Position numbers and translations under genes: made by a program | Notes under the pieces: model-generated | What the model was told of the DNA's origin: nothing | Seen by the model: the letters and a program-made list of their open reading frames with translations, nothing else | The model's database searches: none | Source: Sipunculus nudus | Lineage: Eukaryota > Annelida > Sipuncula > Golfingiida > Sipunculidae | DNA length: 64,000 nt | Direction: 5' to 3' | Assembly: GCA_026874595.1 (NCBI GenBank) | Contig: CM049306.1 | Span: 14,715,019 to 14,779,018, forward strand | Part shown: piece after piece, positions 1-12,900 of the stretch | Numbering within the stretch: the first letter of the stretch is position 1 | Layout of the letters: every line of letters begins with the position of its first letter

Positions 1-341
1 GCCTTACTACATACAGAATCTGTCATCCAGATTTTATATTGTCTCTTAATATTCAGAGTCAAGAACACTATTTCTGTAATAAATTATGTTTATAATGCCA
101 TGTATTATGTAGGTACTATGTACCCTGGCTTCTCTGTTTTAATATTCAATATGATATCTAGCATTTTAATGTGACCTAATGATGGAATGTCATGGGACAT
201 GATTCATTCAACATCTTCAACATCCATACACATTTGGCTTTCATTTGGTCAGTATTCTGGTACTTGAGCCTAATTTATTTTATATGCCTTACTTTAAATT
301 TTAATGGAAATTAAAAACAGAAAATCAACTAGACATTTCTT

Positions 342-356
342 GGCACCGCTGGTGCC
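342..356 (+). repeat. GGCACC hairpin beside a C-type right-end relic
   Basis: A perfect hairpin, GGCACC-GCT-GGTGCC, lies a few bases before a copy of the left arm of the C terminal hairpin (GTATCGCCAGAC). The same pairing occurs at 1973-1987, and a decayed form lies near 42575. In all three places the right arm of the C hairpin is missing. Confidence 0.6.
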
Positions 357-393
357 ATAGTATCGCCAGACAAATGAGGTTTTATGTTTTTAT

Positions 394-1380
394 GTTTTTC
401 ACCAAATATGGGAATATTCAAGGTCAAGGTCACTCTCATAGTCACGGTCATGACCCCAAATCAATAAACTGCCTTCCAAAATATCCAACATTTGAAAAAA
501 AAATTAAATTAAAAAAAAAAATTTAAATTAAATTAAATTTTAAAATTAAATTTAAAATTAAATATACCTCATTCCATAAACCATATCTATATACATGCAT
601 AACATGAAAGAAATCTGTCCATTACTGTTTGACTTATAATGCTCACAGTATATACAGTCAAGTGGCAATGATTGGGTATTTAAAGGCGCAAAAAACAAAA
701 AAAGGACAACAGGTGGCGCCACCTATCTTCTGCAAAAGACAAAACTATCCAAGATCTTCCGTCAACTTGATTTTTGGACCAATCCATGCATCCCTTTTTA
801 AGATATTCATGATTTTATGTGATTTTCACCATATATGGTAATATTCAAGGTCAAAGCCACTCTCAAAGGAAAGGTCATGACCCCAATTTTAATATACATC
901 ATCCAATAACCCATACCTATGTACATGCATAATATTAAAGAAATCTGTCAATCAGTTTTTGACTTGTGATGCTAAAAGTACTGTCAAGTGGCAATGATGG
1001 GGGTATTAAACGGCACAAAAACAAGAAAAGGACACTAGGTGGCACCACCAGTTTCCGGTACATGACATCACTATCCAAGATCTTTGTCTAACTTGATTTT
1101 TGGATAAATCCATGAAAGATTTCTTGAGATATTTAAGAATTTGTGTGATTTTCCCCAAAAATGGATCTATTCAAGGTCAAGGTCACTCTCCTAGATGAGG
1201 TCATGACCGCATTTTAAATAGGCTTCGTCCTCTCACCTATATCTATAAATGTGTCAAGTTTGAAAAAGATCTTTCAAATATTTTTTGAGTTATCGTGTCC
1301 AAAAGAATTCTCTGCGGCGGCGGCGGTGGCGCAACCGTGCCTAAACCATAGTATCTCCAGACTATGTCTGGCGATACAAT
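394..1380 (+). repeat. C-type tandem array with terminal hairpin
   Basis: Diverged tandem monomers of about 330 bp, each carrying a GGTCAAGGTCACTCTC-like stretch, a GGTCATGACC segment and the shared palindrome (711, a CG-to-CA variant at 1037). An A/T-only stretch at about 490-560 lengthens the first unit. The array ends in a GC-rich (CGG)n tract near 1311-1326 and a hairpin at 1351-1377 with 12-bp arms, one mismatch and a 3-nt loop. This is the right-end structure of family C. It lies in an intron of the minus-strand FERM-RasGEF gene. No coding potential is recognisable; short open frames here are incidental. Confidence 0.75.
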
Positions 1381-1404
1381 AATATTGGGCACCAACAACA
1401 TTAA

Positions 1405-2030
1405 ACTAGAATATGGGCAGTCAACAAGGGACTACAGGTCAACAAATCAGAGCGGCATGGATATCAATATAGTGAAGTATGGAATCTCTCCTTATGTGAC
1501 AGCCTCAAAATTTGTGGCATCAGAGAAGCCCAAGTATCCCAAGACATATGGCTGGACTAAACTGAAAAAAAATATTGTATGGGGCACAACTTGTCATGTG
1601 TACAAGTTGATGCCATCCTAGTTCTATGGACATGCATAATTTCAGGCTGATATGTCAAACCACTCCTTAGATATATGCATAAATGTATTGTACAAATAAA
1701 TGATTGTAGGTGGTGCCAACTGTCTTGTCTGAGAAAGCTATCAAAGATGGATGGACATGCACAAATTCAGGCCATTACATGGAACAACTGATATGTGATT
1801 TTCATCCAAAAATAAACCTACAGATGGATGCAAAGTGAAATTGCTTCTAGGTGGCACCACAAGATACAAGATAAACCTTTCCAAGATCAATGGGCATGCA
1901 AATTTTCAGGTGGATATATAAAACAACTCCTGAGACTTATTTCTGAATGTATTCTACAACTAGATATTTCTTGGCACCGCAGGTGCCATAGTATCCCCAG
2001 ACAATTAATCCCCCCCCCTCTTTAAGAATA
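1405..2030 (+). repeat. C-family left end and internal units
   Basis: It begins with ACTAGAATATGGGCAGTC, a decayed form of the family C left end seen better at 25719 and 63874. Diverged short units with GGTGGCACCAC follow. It ends at the GGCACC hairpin (1973-1987) and the half hairpin GTATCCCCAGACAA. It appears to be a degenerate, possibly complete non-autonomous element of a C subfamily. Confidence 0.5.
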
Positions 2031-2039
2031 GGCCCCCCA

Positions 2040-2925
2040 TCTTCAGCAACAATTAATATCAGACCCCACTCAAAGAAAAGGTCACTCTCATAGAAAAAGT
2101 CATGACCCCAATTTCAATATACACCATCCCATAACCCGTGTCTATGTATATGCATAATATAAAAGAAATCTGTCCATTAGTTTTTGACTGATAATGCTCA
2201 CAGTACTGTTAAGTGGCAATGATGGGGTATTAAATGGCACGAAAACAAGTAAAAGAATAACAGGTGGCGCCACCTGTTTCCGGTTCATGACATTACTATC
2301 TGAGATCTTCGGTCAAGTTGATTTTTGGACCAATCCATGCATCCTTTATTGAGATATATTAATGATTTTGTGTGATTTTCACCATATATAATATATGGCA
2401 ATATTCAAGGTCAAGGAAAAGTCATTACCCCAATTTAAATAAACATCATCCCATAACCAATATCTATGTATATGCATAATATAAAAGAAATCTGTCCATT
2501 AGTTTTTGCCTTATAATGCTCACAGTACTGTAAAGTAGCAATTTTTGGGGTATTAAACAGCATGAAAACAAGTAAAGAATAATAGGTGGTGCCAACAGTT
2601 TCTGGAACATGACAACCCTATCCAAGATCTTCCATCAACTTGATTTTGGGATCAATCCATGCAAGATTTCTTGAGATATTTAAGAATTTAGGTGATTTTC
2701 CCCAAAATTGGAAGTATTCAAGGTCAAGGAAACTCTCCTAGTCAAGGTCATGACCTCATTTAAAATAGGTGTTGTCCTCTCACCCATATCTACATATTCC
2801 AGGTTTGGTAAAGATCTGTGAAATATTTTTTGAGTTATCATGCCAACAAGATTTCTATGCGGCGGCGGCGGCGGTGGGACCGGTATTAAAACATAGTATC
2901 CCTCGACTTTGTCTGGGGATACAAA
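2040..2925 (+). repeat. second C-type tandem array with terminal hairpin
   Basis: Two to three monomers spaced 315-332 bp, homologous to the array at 394-1380. The palindrome is at 2262 and a variant at 2585. The array ends in a CGG run near 2859 and a hairpin at 2896-2922 (GTATCCCTCGAC, TTT loop, GTCTGGGGATAC; two mismatched positions). Confidence 0.7.
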
Positions 2926-3755
2926 TATGTGATTGTACGTGGGGTCAACAGTCTTGTGTTTGAGAAATCTACCTAAGATGGATGGACATGCACCATTTCA
3001 GGCCGATACCCCAACATAGCACTCCTGAGATATGAGCAATTTTTACCCAATTAAACATACGGATGGAGGCCATGTGAAAACAATTGAGATGGCACTACCA
3101 GTCTTGAGTCGAAGATGGAGGTCTCCAAGATCAATGAACATGCACAATTTCAACCCAATACATTTAACCTCTCTTGAGATATGCACTATAATCACTAAAA
3201 CACGTCACACAGATGGACACAACACAAAAAGTATTGCAGATGGCCCCATCAATCATTAATATGCACCAGTTCACATATGACCCAATAACTATGCTGGGTT
3301 TCAGAAAGATCTGTCCAGGGGTCTCAGAGAAGTCCTCCAGAAATGAAAACTGCGGCAACAGTGGCCGTAAAACTCTTTTTTTGTGGATACTGTTACAAAG
3401 ACAAATTGTTCAGGGGAAAATAGCAGGCTGATATGGGATTCAAACCCATGTCGGTGGCACACGTCCGGCATTCAAACCACTTTGCTGGAAAAGCAAGCTT
3501 CACTAGCGAGACAGTTCGGTCCGCTTTTATGTCACCCCAAGAATACCACATATTGAGCCTAATTATCCTTTCTGAAACTTTATAAAAATCTATATAAACT
3601 CAGGTAGTAATTTCAACAAATCATGTTTAGCAAGGACCAATTTTTTTTTTATTTGAAACAGCAATTTTTTTTTAATTACATCATAAAATTCAAGCTTTTC
3701 AGTATCTAATGAAGGCAGTATAAATCCTATAGATTTAAAATTATATTACACCTAC
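2926..3755. other. intron sequence with decayed C-type units
   Basis: Weak copies of short C-like units reach to about 3420 (phrases such as 'caccagtcttg' and 'gagatatgag'). The rest, up to the splice donor of the RasGEF exon, is AT-rich with nothing recognisable. The gene continues off the left edge, so the exon with the remainder of the RasGEF core is not in the window or was not recognised. Confidence 0.5.
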
Positions 3756-3994
3756 CTCATGAAACCTCTGAATGAGGGTGTTGACTGTGTACTGATCAGC
3801 AGAGCGAGATCGAGGTGACAAGTCCATGGTGATATGCCTGACATATTGCAGGGATTGTACATTGTTGAACAACTTGTACTCTGTATCTGTCAGGAGTATA
3901 GCCACCTCCTCCGGAAAATGTAACAACTTTTGCAGGTTACACAACTCTTCACTGTATAACTCTGTTTTGACTGTTGGTTCTTGGCTTCGACCAT
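3756..3994 (-). CDS. exon: start of RasGEF (Cdc25-homology) domain
   Basis: Internal exon of the minus-strand FERM-RasGEF gene. It carries the first helices of a RasGEF catalytic domain, which loads Ras-family GTPases with GTP at membranes. Visible pattern: PEEVAILLTDTEYKLF, then a VQSLQYVRHITMDLS segment, then VNTLIQRFHE, where the family usually continues into a Ser/Trp-rich helix start. This matches the 'PeevA.qLT..E..Lf..v.p..yl...' opening of Cdc25-like domains. The acceptor is CCAG at 3996-3995 after a T-rich tract, and the donor is GAG/GTAGGT at 3755-3754. The exon is 239 nt: two bases complete the codon left open by the 9614 exon (giving Asp), then 79 codons end in phase 0. The catalytic core proper would lie beyond the left edge. 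The domain call is by eye; the GTPase substrate (Ras, Rap or Ral) cannot be read from this part. Confidence 0.75.
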
Positions 3995-4295
3995 CTGGAT
4001 TATAATGCAAAAAAGCATTATGACACACTGAATGTATCTCACTTTAAGAGCTAACAGTTTGGCTAAGATATACCATTTGCAATTATTCGGCAGTCCTGAA
4101 TAAAATGCCACAAAGTAGAAGAAAAATTCTTGAAATTTCTTGACCATCCTTTTGTTGGTAACAGAGGAGATACTCTGGTAATTTTTATCTCCCTTTATGT
4201 TAAGACAATAAAGCATGTTCATTACACACACAAGGAGAGAATTTATGTTACAAGTAATAATATAGTAATAATATTTCACCAGATAGCAGCATCAG

Positions 4296-7259
4296 CAGAG
4301 GTGCCAACATTGAAAAAGGACTTTCAGGAATGGGAGGGTCCAAAATCAGGAATCTATACCCATTTTCAGGAATGACATTATAAAACAACCTTTCATTAAA
4401 ATGCCATTATGGAGACCCTTCTAACTTACCCCCCTCCCCCATTTTATACACAGGTGTACACATATACAAAATTTCGAAATTGTAAAACAAGACCAAATTG
4501 AAAATACTGTTATTATACTGCCAGCATTACTTCCACAGGTTAAATAGTCAAGCTGTTTATTCTTTATGATCTTCCGAGGAGCTCAAGGCTTCATTAGCAC
4601 TTTTTGTCTGGCATAAGAATTGCTAGCTGTTAATACTGATGCTCATAAAAGGCTCTACCAGTCACATTCAAATTTACTTTTTGAATCAGCAAGGCCTCGA
4701 GTGTTTGATCTTACAATGTTGGTCGATTTTCCATGCAATTCTTTCTATGATTGCTATGAGCAATAACCCAAACTCCCTGCATCACCTTGCACCTTCCACA
4801 GGGTTCTTGCGCCTTTTCAAATTCCATAAGTAAGACTTTTTTTAGAACTTCACAAGCCTTTTTTCGTGAAAATAAGACCATTTATTCATAGTTATTTAAC
4901 AGGAAAAAGATCATTAAAAAGCTTAGGCCTTCAGAGAGAGAGTTTTATACTCATCCAAATTACATATGACACATAAATAAATAAATAGGCCTTCATTTAA
5001 ATGTCAGTATATTCTCTACTCTTTGCCTGCTTTTGCTGTATACTTACACAAATATGTCCTTACAATCAGAGTTCATTCCCGTATATTATACATGGCAAAG
5101 CATGCATCTTTGTACCCATAAATCTGTCCAATAAGTTTACCATATATAATATCAGTGTTTAGCCGTAGAACGGTAATGTGGTAAAATGACTGCTGCAGCC
5201 CCAAAATCTCTAGGCCCCACTTCCACCCGGGTAAATACATTTTCCCACCAAAATCAAAGAACAATTGCAAGCCAGTCCTCAGGTGGAAACATTTTCATAG
5301 ACATGTTTGGATAACTTCCTTTACTCACAGAATATCCGCAAAAAAAACAACGCAGTGGTAAATTTGATACGATAACATATTCGCTAACACATTACCATGA
5401 GGTTTTAAGCCGCGAGAGTGACCAGTTTCCACTTTGAAACCCTTGGATATCCTGCTGTATTAGCACAATCTAATGCACAACCACAGGTGTGCCCGCCAAA
5501 GAGAGGCTTTACAGAGCAGGCGAGCTTGGACGTTCACAAAATTACGGGGATACGTTTGGAAAAATGCAGTTGGATGACACTGACATCGTTCACATCGGGC
5601 AGACCGTAATACGTGGGCAAAACATGTTCTGAAATGCGAGAGCAATATGATAAAAATTAATTAACGATCAACAAAATAGATTTCTTGGTGGTCATGCATA
5701 TTTTTGAAATACCGAGTTAATGATACATGCAGTATATGGTGATACAGCTTGTAGGTCTCAGCTTCTAATTGCCGACACTTCTTCATTGCAAACGCGGGCA
5801 CAATACATAATTAAAATTTTCCTATTTGAATTTATTTGATTAAATTAGATGAGCATCTACAGAGCAAATGTAGCCCGTTATTTCAATGCTCCAATATTTA
5901 AACATATTTTACAATACCGACTTATAACTTGCTATCTGCAGTGTAAGCTCGCCGATCTATATACAAAATGGTAACACCGTTGAACTTTCCCGCGCTCCTC
6001 TTTTTTGAAGCAGCATGGACTAGCTCGTACTTTAAAGACATATATTTGACAAAATATGATTCATTCTAACTGATTTTAACAGTCATCGGTTAATTAAATT
6101 AACTATTAATTATACAATGGTCATATGTGCCCAAAAAGATGTCCTTGACCACAAAGGAGGTAAATTTGTCAACGTAATATTTCACATGATTGTCGACGTA
6201 AATATTCAAATGTTTTAACTTCTATAAGGACAAACTTTCAAAACTTGTGCCATTCAATATCATTCCTGGAACAATTTAGCTTGCAGGTATGTCTAAATAT
6301 GCAGGAGGAGCCCAAACCAGGCAGAGTTACAGAAAACGCACGCCAGTTCATGGTATACATGCAGCTATATATTATGCTTGCTGCATGTTTAGAAAAATCA
6401 CTGAAGCATCTTCTGTACACCAACTCACACACAAATAATTATTTCAACTTTCATTTTCAAGCATGTGTCCAAACATTCCTATCACACTTCCAAGCACCTT
6501 TCAATGGTACCAGCCCTGCTATCCTAATGTGCTTGAGTGAAATAATTAACTTTTTTAAAGTGCTGTCAATATTCAAACATGAACATATATGAACCTGCAT
6601 AGCAAGCATGAAACTGAAAAAAAGACGAGTGACATTTTAGGTCCAAACTATTTCATGATTAATCCTAGTTTCCAAAATTTCTTCTACTCTATTTGCACTG
6701 TAGACAAACACACAGCTTGTTGTTACTCTCAGATCCCAAAAATGAAAGTTAACAATCAGCATGCAGAAACTGCAGAGGTTACATGATTTAGGGAATAAAA
6801 GTGTACAGCAGAAGAAAATACAATAATAACTGGTGATGAACTGGCGCCCAACTTTGAGTTCCCTTTCACACTGCCGAAACTTGTGAACGCGTGTCTTCTG
6901 ATTCGAATTTATTCTGTGATGTCCCCATGAAAAATACTCTGCAGGTGCCCCCCATTGTCATGAGACCCACGGTAGTCTGGACATGCAGATGATATCTGAC
7001 ATGCAGTTATATACGGAATTATAAGCTTTGAAAAGCTGTTTTCAGGCTTATGGTATCCATTTATTTGCCTCCTTTACAATTCAAAACTGAAATAAACTTA
7101 ATTAAGGTATATATAAAATTTAGGATCGATCAGATCATCACACAGATTTTTTCCCCAGTGCATTCAAATGCAGAATTTTACCCCTTAGTGGCGGAATCAC
7201 GGAATGAACAACTAAAACACTGAATGATTCCGCAAAATGCGGAAGAGTTGGCACCTCTG
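4296..7259. mobile_element. possible 3-kb TIR transposon in intron
   Basis: A 13-bp perfect inverted repeat, CAGAGGTGCCAAC at 4296-4308 and its complement at 7247-7259, encloses 2,964 bp. Directly outside are CATCAG (4290-4295) and CATTAG (7260-7265), a plausible 6-bp target duplication with one mismatch. CAGAGGTG-type termini recall hAT-like elements, but those normally make 8-bp duplications. No transposase was recognised inside. Chance pairing of two 13-mers cannot be excluded. Confidence 0.35.
5474..5632 (+). other. CpG-rich open stretch, unidentified
   Basis: In an AT-rich intron this block is unusually CpG-rich. It is open on the + strand for 52 codons before a TGA; the frame includes an internal ATG at 5564 followed by QLDDTDIVHIGQTVIRG. 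The same codon register on the minus strand is open too, after a good-looking acceptor (TTTCAG near 5635), reading HVLPTYYGLPDVNDVSVIQL. Either could be a small exon or relic; neither resembles a family I know. The minus-strand reading has no convincing donor of the phase needed to join the RasGEF gene. It lies inside the possible TIR element, so it may be transposon coding debris. Confidence 0.2.
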
Positions 7260-8160
7260 CATTAGACACTCACACCTTACAATCAGATCAAGAAGTTTCA
7301 TTTTTCTTATCAAGGTTCAAATCAAGCAGATCAAGTTTTACATATATCTTATATTCTATATACTGTTTGTGTGTAAGTTGATATCCAACTTAGTTATTCT
7401 CCCATCTTTGTATATATGTTTTGACATCAAAGATTCTAGTTTCAATATTTTTAAAGACTCAATTTATACACAGAGGAGTTTGGATAATTCAAACTGGCTG
7501 GTTCCAGGGCAGAAATTTCAATTAACCAAAAATTTCTATAATCCAAAGAGCACCTTTAGGTTGCCACAACAGGCCACCAAAGGTTTTTGATAACAGTTAT
7601 TGTATTTACAGGTGTTTCACTGATTTATTGTTCTGTAAAACTATGAAATAATCAAATGATATTCCTTCAGAGCATCTTGTTTACAATCAGGACTGTGAAT
7701 ATGTGAAAACAAACGCAATATATCACACATCAAAGGAACAGTTGAGAAACACAGTTAAAACACAAATTGAGCTTAAAATATATAAAGGCTTAGACTAACC
7801 ACACATGTATATCAAATTATATATTAAGATTGTGTTTGTTATCTCATACTTATAAAAGGAATTCGGATCACCTTTGTTCGCAGTGTTCTCTAAAACTGCA
7901 TTGTGTAAGATACTGTGCGATACCTCATTTTATAGGTTATTGTTCTCGCAGTGAATAAATTATTTTTTGTGTACACATCATTTTGAGTGATTTTTTGGCA
8001 TTTTTTTTTTATGATCTGCATGGAGGTTTCCACCAAACACAGCCAAACCATCTTCGGCAAAACCAGACTGCCAGTGCAGTCCAATGCACCACAGGATAAA
8101 GGACTATATATATTGTACAAATGAATAACCCAAGCATCAGTGAGGGCTTTAAAGATGTTT
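7260..8160. other. intron, nothing recognised
   Basis: AT-rich intronic sequence. The short open frames have no recognisable motifs and no matching splice sites. No repeat family was recognised. Confidence 0.4.
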
Positions 8161-9020
8161 GGCCCGACATTTGACCAAGGCTCTGACCACCCTGTGTGGT
8201 TAGTAAATGTGAAAACACATTACTCTCGATTTATGAAAAGGAGGGGTTCAACCCAGGGGGATAAATTACAAGACCTAATGCAAGGTCCCCATTTCCAGAC
8301 AAGGGGTTGGGGTTTCCAGGACTCAAAATTGGCCTAATATGATTAAAAAACATTCTGACTTCACATGGGTTTGCTTCTGCTACCAACGAGGTATGCATAT
8401 TTCAATATCTTTCTTCAGGAATAGTTTCCTTCTTTAAAATGTACATTAAATTCATTGTTCATGTCTTCCTCACATCAACCTATTCTTTAAAAGTCCAACA
8501 ATAGTCAAAGATCATTGTCATTAAAATTTAGGTCATAATTTCAGGACATTTTACTAGGACCTCCCAGGATGTTGTGTTAGAAGATTCTAGGTCTAACAGA
8601 TACAGTTTGTCCCCATTTGACATTCAGGGTGTTCATACAACATCTTTTTCCTAAAGGTTGCAGAATATAGGTCACAGTGATCTAATTTCAGGTTTCAAAG
8701 GACATCTGCCTAGGCCCTACCTAAATGTCACATTGGAGGATACTAGGCCCAATGGATACAATTTGTGCCCCATCTGACTGTCTGGGAGCTCAAAATCATG
8801 TTTTTGGCCCGTAGGTCACAAAATATATGTCATAATGACCAAAATTTAAATTTTCAAGGAGATTTGCCTAGGACCTCCATGGATGTACAGTTTGAACTTT
8901 CTAGGTCCGACGGTTATGATTTGTGCCCTGTTAACGGCCGGACAGCCTGACAGCCAGACGGAAGCTGGACAAAGGGTGATCACTATAGCTCAGATGACTT
9001 ACAGTCAGCTGAGCTAAAAA
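8160..9020 (+). mobile_element. family A element, right portion with terminal hairpin
   Basis: Three diverged monomers, with the phrase 'cctaggacct...gattctaggtc' recurring near 8553, 8714 and 8871 (spacing about 160 bp). They are followed by a short GACGG-rich stretch and the family A terminal hairpin at 8986-9016 (arms TAGCTCAG and CTGAGCTA), then AAAA. The left end is not recognisable. The 160-bp spacing is half the 336-bp period of the large A array. Confidence 0.75.
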
Positions 9021-9613
9021 CTGAGCCAACATTCCTCATATTACTTAATTCATCTCCCAAACCCTGGTAAAAAGCATGGTATACCAGGTTTATCAGTAAA
9101 TTTTAAATAACAGGGGAAAACAGGGGTTATGAGTAGGTTGTAAGTAGTTCTGTCTGTGTAACCTTGTTTAACCGAGTTCAACCCAGTATGTGATAATAAA
9201 CACACTCTGATGATTCCAATCAGCTTATTTTTGGCCCATAAGTGGCCCTAACCAGCATATATTGTCAAAGGCGAAGGTGTGAAAACCACAAACTGTATTG
9301 GCCTGGGCCACCAGGGCAGGGGTAATTGTTAACTTTACTGGTTAAGGGTTTCAATTAGCTGAAGATTGAGCCAAATTATCAGAAATTTTAGTTTCAAATA
9401 TCAAACAATTTTGATTATAACTTTAAATTAAACAAAATTTTATACATTATACATAAGTGACAGGAAATGTTTTAGGACTTCCAAATTTTTCAATCTAGCG
9501 GAAAATTCATTAACTAGATTTCAATTAAATGGAAACGGCTGTATATATTTCAAAGCAACTGAGATATCCATCACATTTTATTTTTAAAGCAAGACTTATC
9601 ATACTGAACTGAC

Positions 9614-9902
9614 CTAGGGCTGGACTGTGCCTCTGTAACAATGTGGACTCTATATAGCTGCCATCTGTGTCCATCATCTGCCATATTGTAGCTGCTACAG
9701 ATCTCAGCTGGTCAGCAGATGGTAGACTCAGAGTCCACGGTTTGGAGCCATGGAAGTCCAGTATGATCTGTGGCTGCTGGTTCAGACTGGTGCCAGTGTG
9801 CCATCCCTGAAGGTCCCTTACTGGATGACAGCTAAGCAGCACCTTGTTCCCTCTATCTAGCAGAACCAGCTTCTCACTGCTGATACCCAACAGTCTCCCA
9901 GC
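9614..9902 (-). CDS. exon: FERM C-lobe (F3, PH/PTB-like)
   Basis: Internal exon of the FERM-RasGEF gene. It opens AGRLLGISSEKLVLLDRGNK, the usual entry to a FERM F3 lobe (the 'lGvs..gl.l.d...k' strands), then a strand ending in RDLQGWH and a PQIILDFHG strand. It ends in the long helix DQLRSVAATIWQMMD that closes PTB-like F3 lobes. F3 lobes bind phosphoinositides or NPxY-type tails and place the protein at the cell cortex. The acceptor is TTTACAG (9904-9903) and the donor CTAG/GTCAGT (9613-9612). Length is 289 nt (96 codons plus one base). The codon splits as G + AT with the next exon at 3994, which fixes the join. The preceding exon ends in phase 0, also consistent. Confidence 0.78.
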
Positions 9903-12900
9903 CTGTAAATAAAGAATTATATACTATTAATCCCATTTCATTAAACACATTTCATAAGGTTTAAATAAAGACCCACCTGCACATAAAAAATTGATGTCAC
10001 ACAAACAAAGGAACTGCTGCACCTATTTTTCACAGATAAAATGTCTTGGTGTGATTGCAAATGTGTCAAAATCCTTGGCATCAATGTTGTTTATTGTCAT
10101 TTTGATTTAATTCAGCAGAAGAAGTCATTTTATAAATTTATCATTCAAAAATGGACCATTGAGAACGAATTAAACAATATGCTTTTCTTCTGCAATATTT
10201 CATGGACCGTAACAGTCTTTTTTTTTTGTACCCTTCCTGTCAGATTGGTAAAAATTTTATTATTTCTGTCTCAACCAATAGATTTAAAAAGAAAATAACC
10301 TCCCACAATATTTTGAAGTCACAGAGCCTTCTGAACTATAATTATCTTATTTTTTGTGGTGCCTAAAGTGAGAATCTGAATTATATCATGCCCTCTACAC
10401 TGTTCTTGATTTTCTCATCTGATACAAAGGGATCTCAAACAATGTAATATTAAGAGTATTTACAATATTTAATTAAACAGAGACAGTTATCAGTGGTGTA
10501 ACAGTATATAGCATTATCACACCAAACCAGTCACATCAAATAGGTCTTGATGAATTTCATTGTGTGGTGAATCATATGGTTTCTTCACAACCCTTACATG
10601 ACCAGAAAGTAAGTCTAAAAAAGAATGGCTATTATAAGCAACATCATAAAGCAGTGTATACTGGTTAATTGTGAGAGCTGGGCCAATGATACACAGGTGT
10701 ATATTCTGAAGAATTATATATGAAGAAGGTGGTTATTAAATATCTTTAATGATGAGAATGAGCCCTTATATTAATAAAAAAAGAATCCACACACCATCTC
10801 CTGAGCTATATATGATAACACAGGCTGAAAACATTATCAAAGATTAAAAACCATGATATGCATTAATATACGTAATATAATCAGAGATCTTTCTCCGAGT
10901 AACAAACTTAATAAAATGCCCTTCCTTATGTATAACCTGTGAACATACCAGGGATGAGGGACTGTCATTGGTGAAATTAAGATTGACATGGTGAAGGTTG
11001 TATAAATGAGAATCAATCATAAAAAAAATGACAAGCAACTACTACTGGAAAACAGCACATAATAACAACATTACATCCAGATCTTAATACATGATGAAAG
11101 CAATAACACAATAAGAAAGTGGTTAGAATATAAAACATTTGGTGACATTTAACCTGGCAGAATAGCAAACTGACATCTAAGACCAGAGCACATACTTATT
11201 CAACAAAGAAACTGTGAGCTGTTCCTCAAGCACTAGGCCTCAGCACATGATTAACACCAGAGCAGCTGTTGCATAGCAACCATCAATGTATAAAATCATG
11301 GTTTATGGCAGTATCATGTTTTATAGTCTCAATATCTAGACCCCGCTTCAAAATAACCTGTTTGGGATAATCCACACTGCTTGAGAACCATTGCCAGATA
11401 TAAAATAACAAAAAATACTGTACAGAATTATTTCACCCACTGAAAATGAAGACTGATTACTTCTTGACCAGCCATGATGTTTGGTAAATCTTATACCAGA
11501 TCAGAGACAGATGGCCTCCAGACCCTTGAACTTCCATTTGACATTGCATTTAATTTCATCATAAACATGTTTAGCTTCTCAATAAGCTCACTCATTCATC
11601 CCACCAATTACCGGACTATGAGGCAACACAATCTGACTATCAAACACCTTATTTTGATGGTTTCCTTGTATTGCTGATGATTTTCCTGCACCAGGGTGGT
11701 AACATACTAAAACCGTAGTTTGTCTGTTTGCTTGTAAGCAGGATACTACATAAAGCTGTACACCAGGTGGATTTGCAGGAAACTTGTAGGATGTTCTGTA
11801 CTCATATTAACAAGTACAACATTATCATCATTAAAGTTTCTCAAACAAGCAGGGTCTCACCTTAGATTGTCACAGACACATTGGAAACTGCATAATATGT
11901 CTTTGTCAAATATTTCCCTCCAAAGGACAAAAATGGTATGTTTGGTAAATCTCCAATCACAGTATGGGGGATGGGGGTATATTTACCCTCTACTTTATAG
12001 CAAAGGGGGTCCTGTGGGGCAGGTCAATGTAATCATACACCCTGCTATTCAGAGAATAATATTCATATATTGGAAATGAAAAATATTAAAATTAAATTAG
12101 AATTAGAGACTTTGGTTCCAATTCTGAGTTAACTGTGAAATGATATTTATGTAAACCTGGTTTACAATTAACCCATTTAAACTAAACTGGAAACATATCA
12201 TTTTTTTAAACCTTATACTTAATTGTAATCTCTGAAACCATCTTTGACTTTCAGTCTGGGAATACAATGAGTATAGGTGCTGCTACCAGACTTGTTCATA
12301 TATTAGATATCAAAAGATACCAAATAATTGAAGATTTGCAAAAGACAAGGCCAATACATGAATCAGCTCATGAGATCTGAATGATTTTCATTCAAAACAG
12401 ACACAGGGATGGATGCAGTGCAAAGATGAAAGGTCAGAGGTTACACATAATAGAAATAGCACCAGTTGACATGTGATTCTATTAAGATACTAAGTTTATG
12501 AAAATTCCATGCAGAACCTAGCTGAAATCACATGCCCACTGAACTCTGTCTCAGCAGACATGATTAAACATACAGGCATTGCAATAAACACATCTGTTTG
12601 GAATGAATTATATTTTATAAGATAACAGATGTGCATATGTAACTATAAATCTTGAGATTGAGTGAAGGCAGGACTGAGAATGAAAGGATAATCAGATTTT
12701 GTTTCATGCAAAAAACTTCATGTCAACAAAATGAGAATGGTTTCAAATTGTCAAATATAATGTTTATTTCATCTAGTGGTCAGTTAAGTTAACAATTGTG
12801 TACACAATATACACAATATCCAATACCATGTACTTGTGAGGACACTAAGTTTATTTTATTATATGGTATAAAGAAAAACAACTCCAATTAGGCTTTGTAG

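Noticed and set aside
4130-4375. Plus-strand 81-codon frame and overlapping minus-strand 129-codon frame (3890-4279)
   Set aside because: They overlap the RasGEF exon and its acceptor region in other frames and have no independent support.
5073-5270. Minus-strand 65-codon frame beginning MQLFFDFGGKMYLPGW
   Set aside because: Looks somewhat protein-like but has no recognisable family, no supporting splice sites and lies within the possible TIR element.
5665-5790. Minus-strand 42-codon frame beginning MKKCRQLEAETYKLYHH
   Set aside because: Length is within chance for AT-rich sequence. Joining it to the patch at 5632 would need an intron of under 40 bp.
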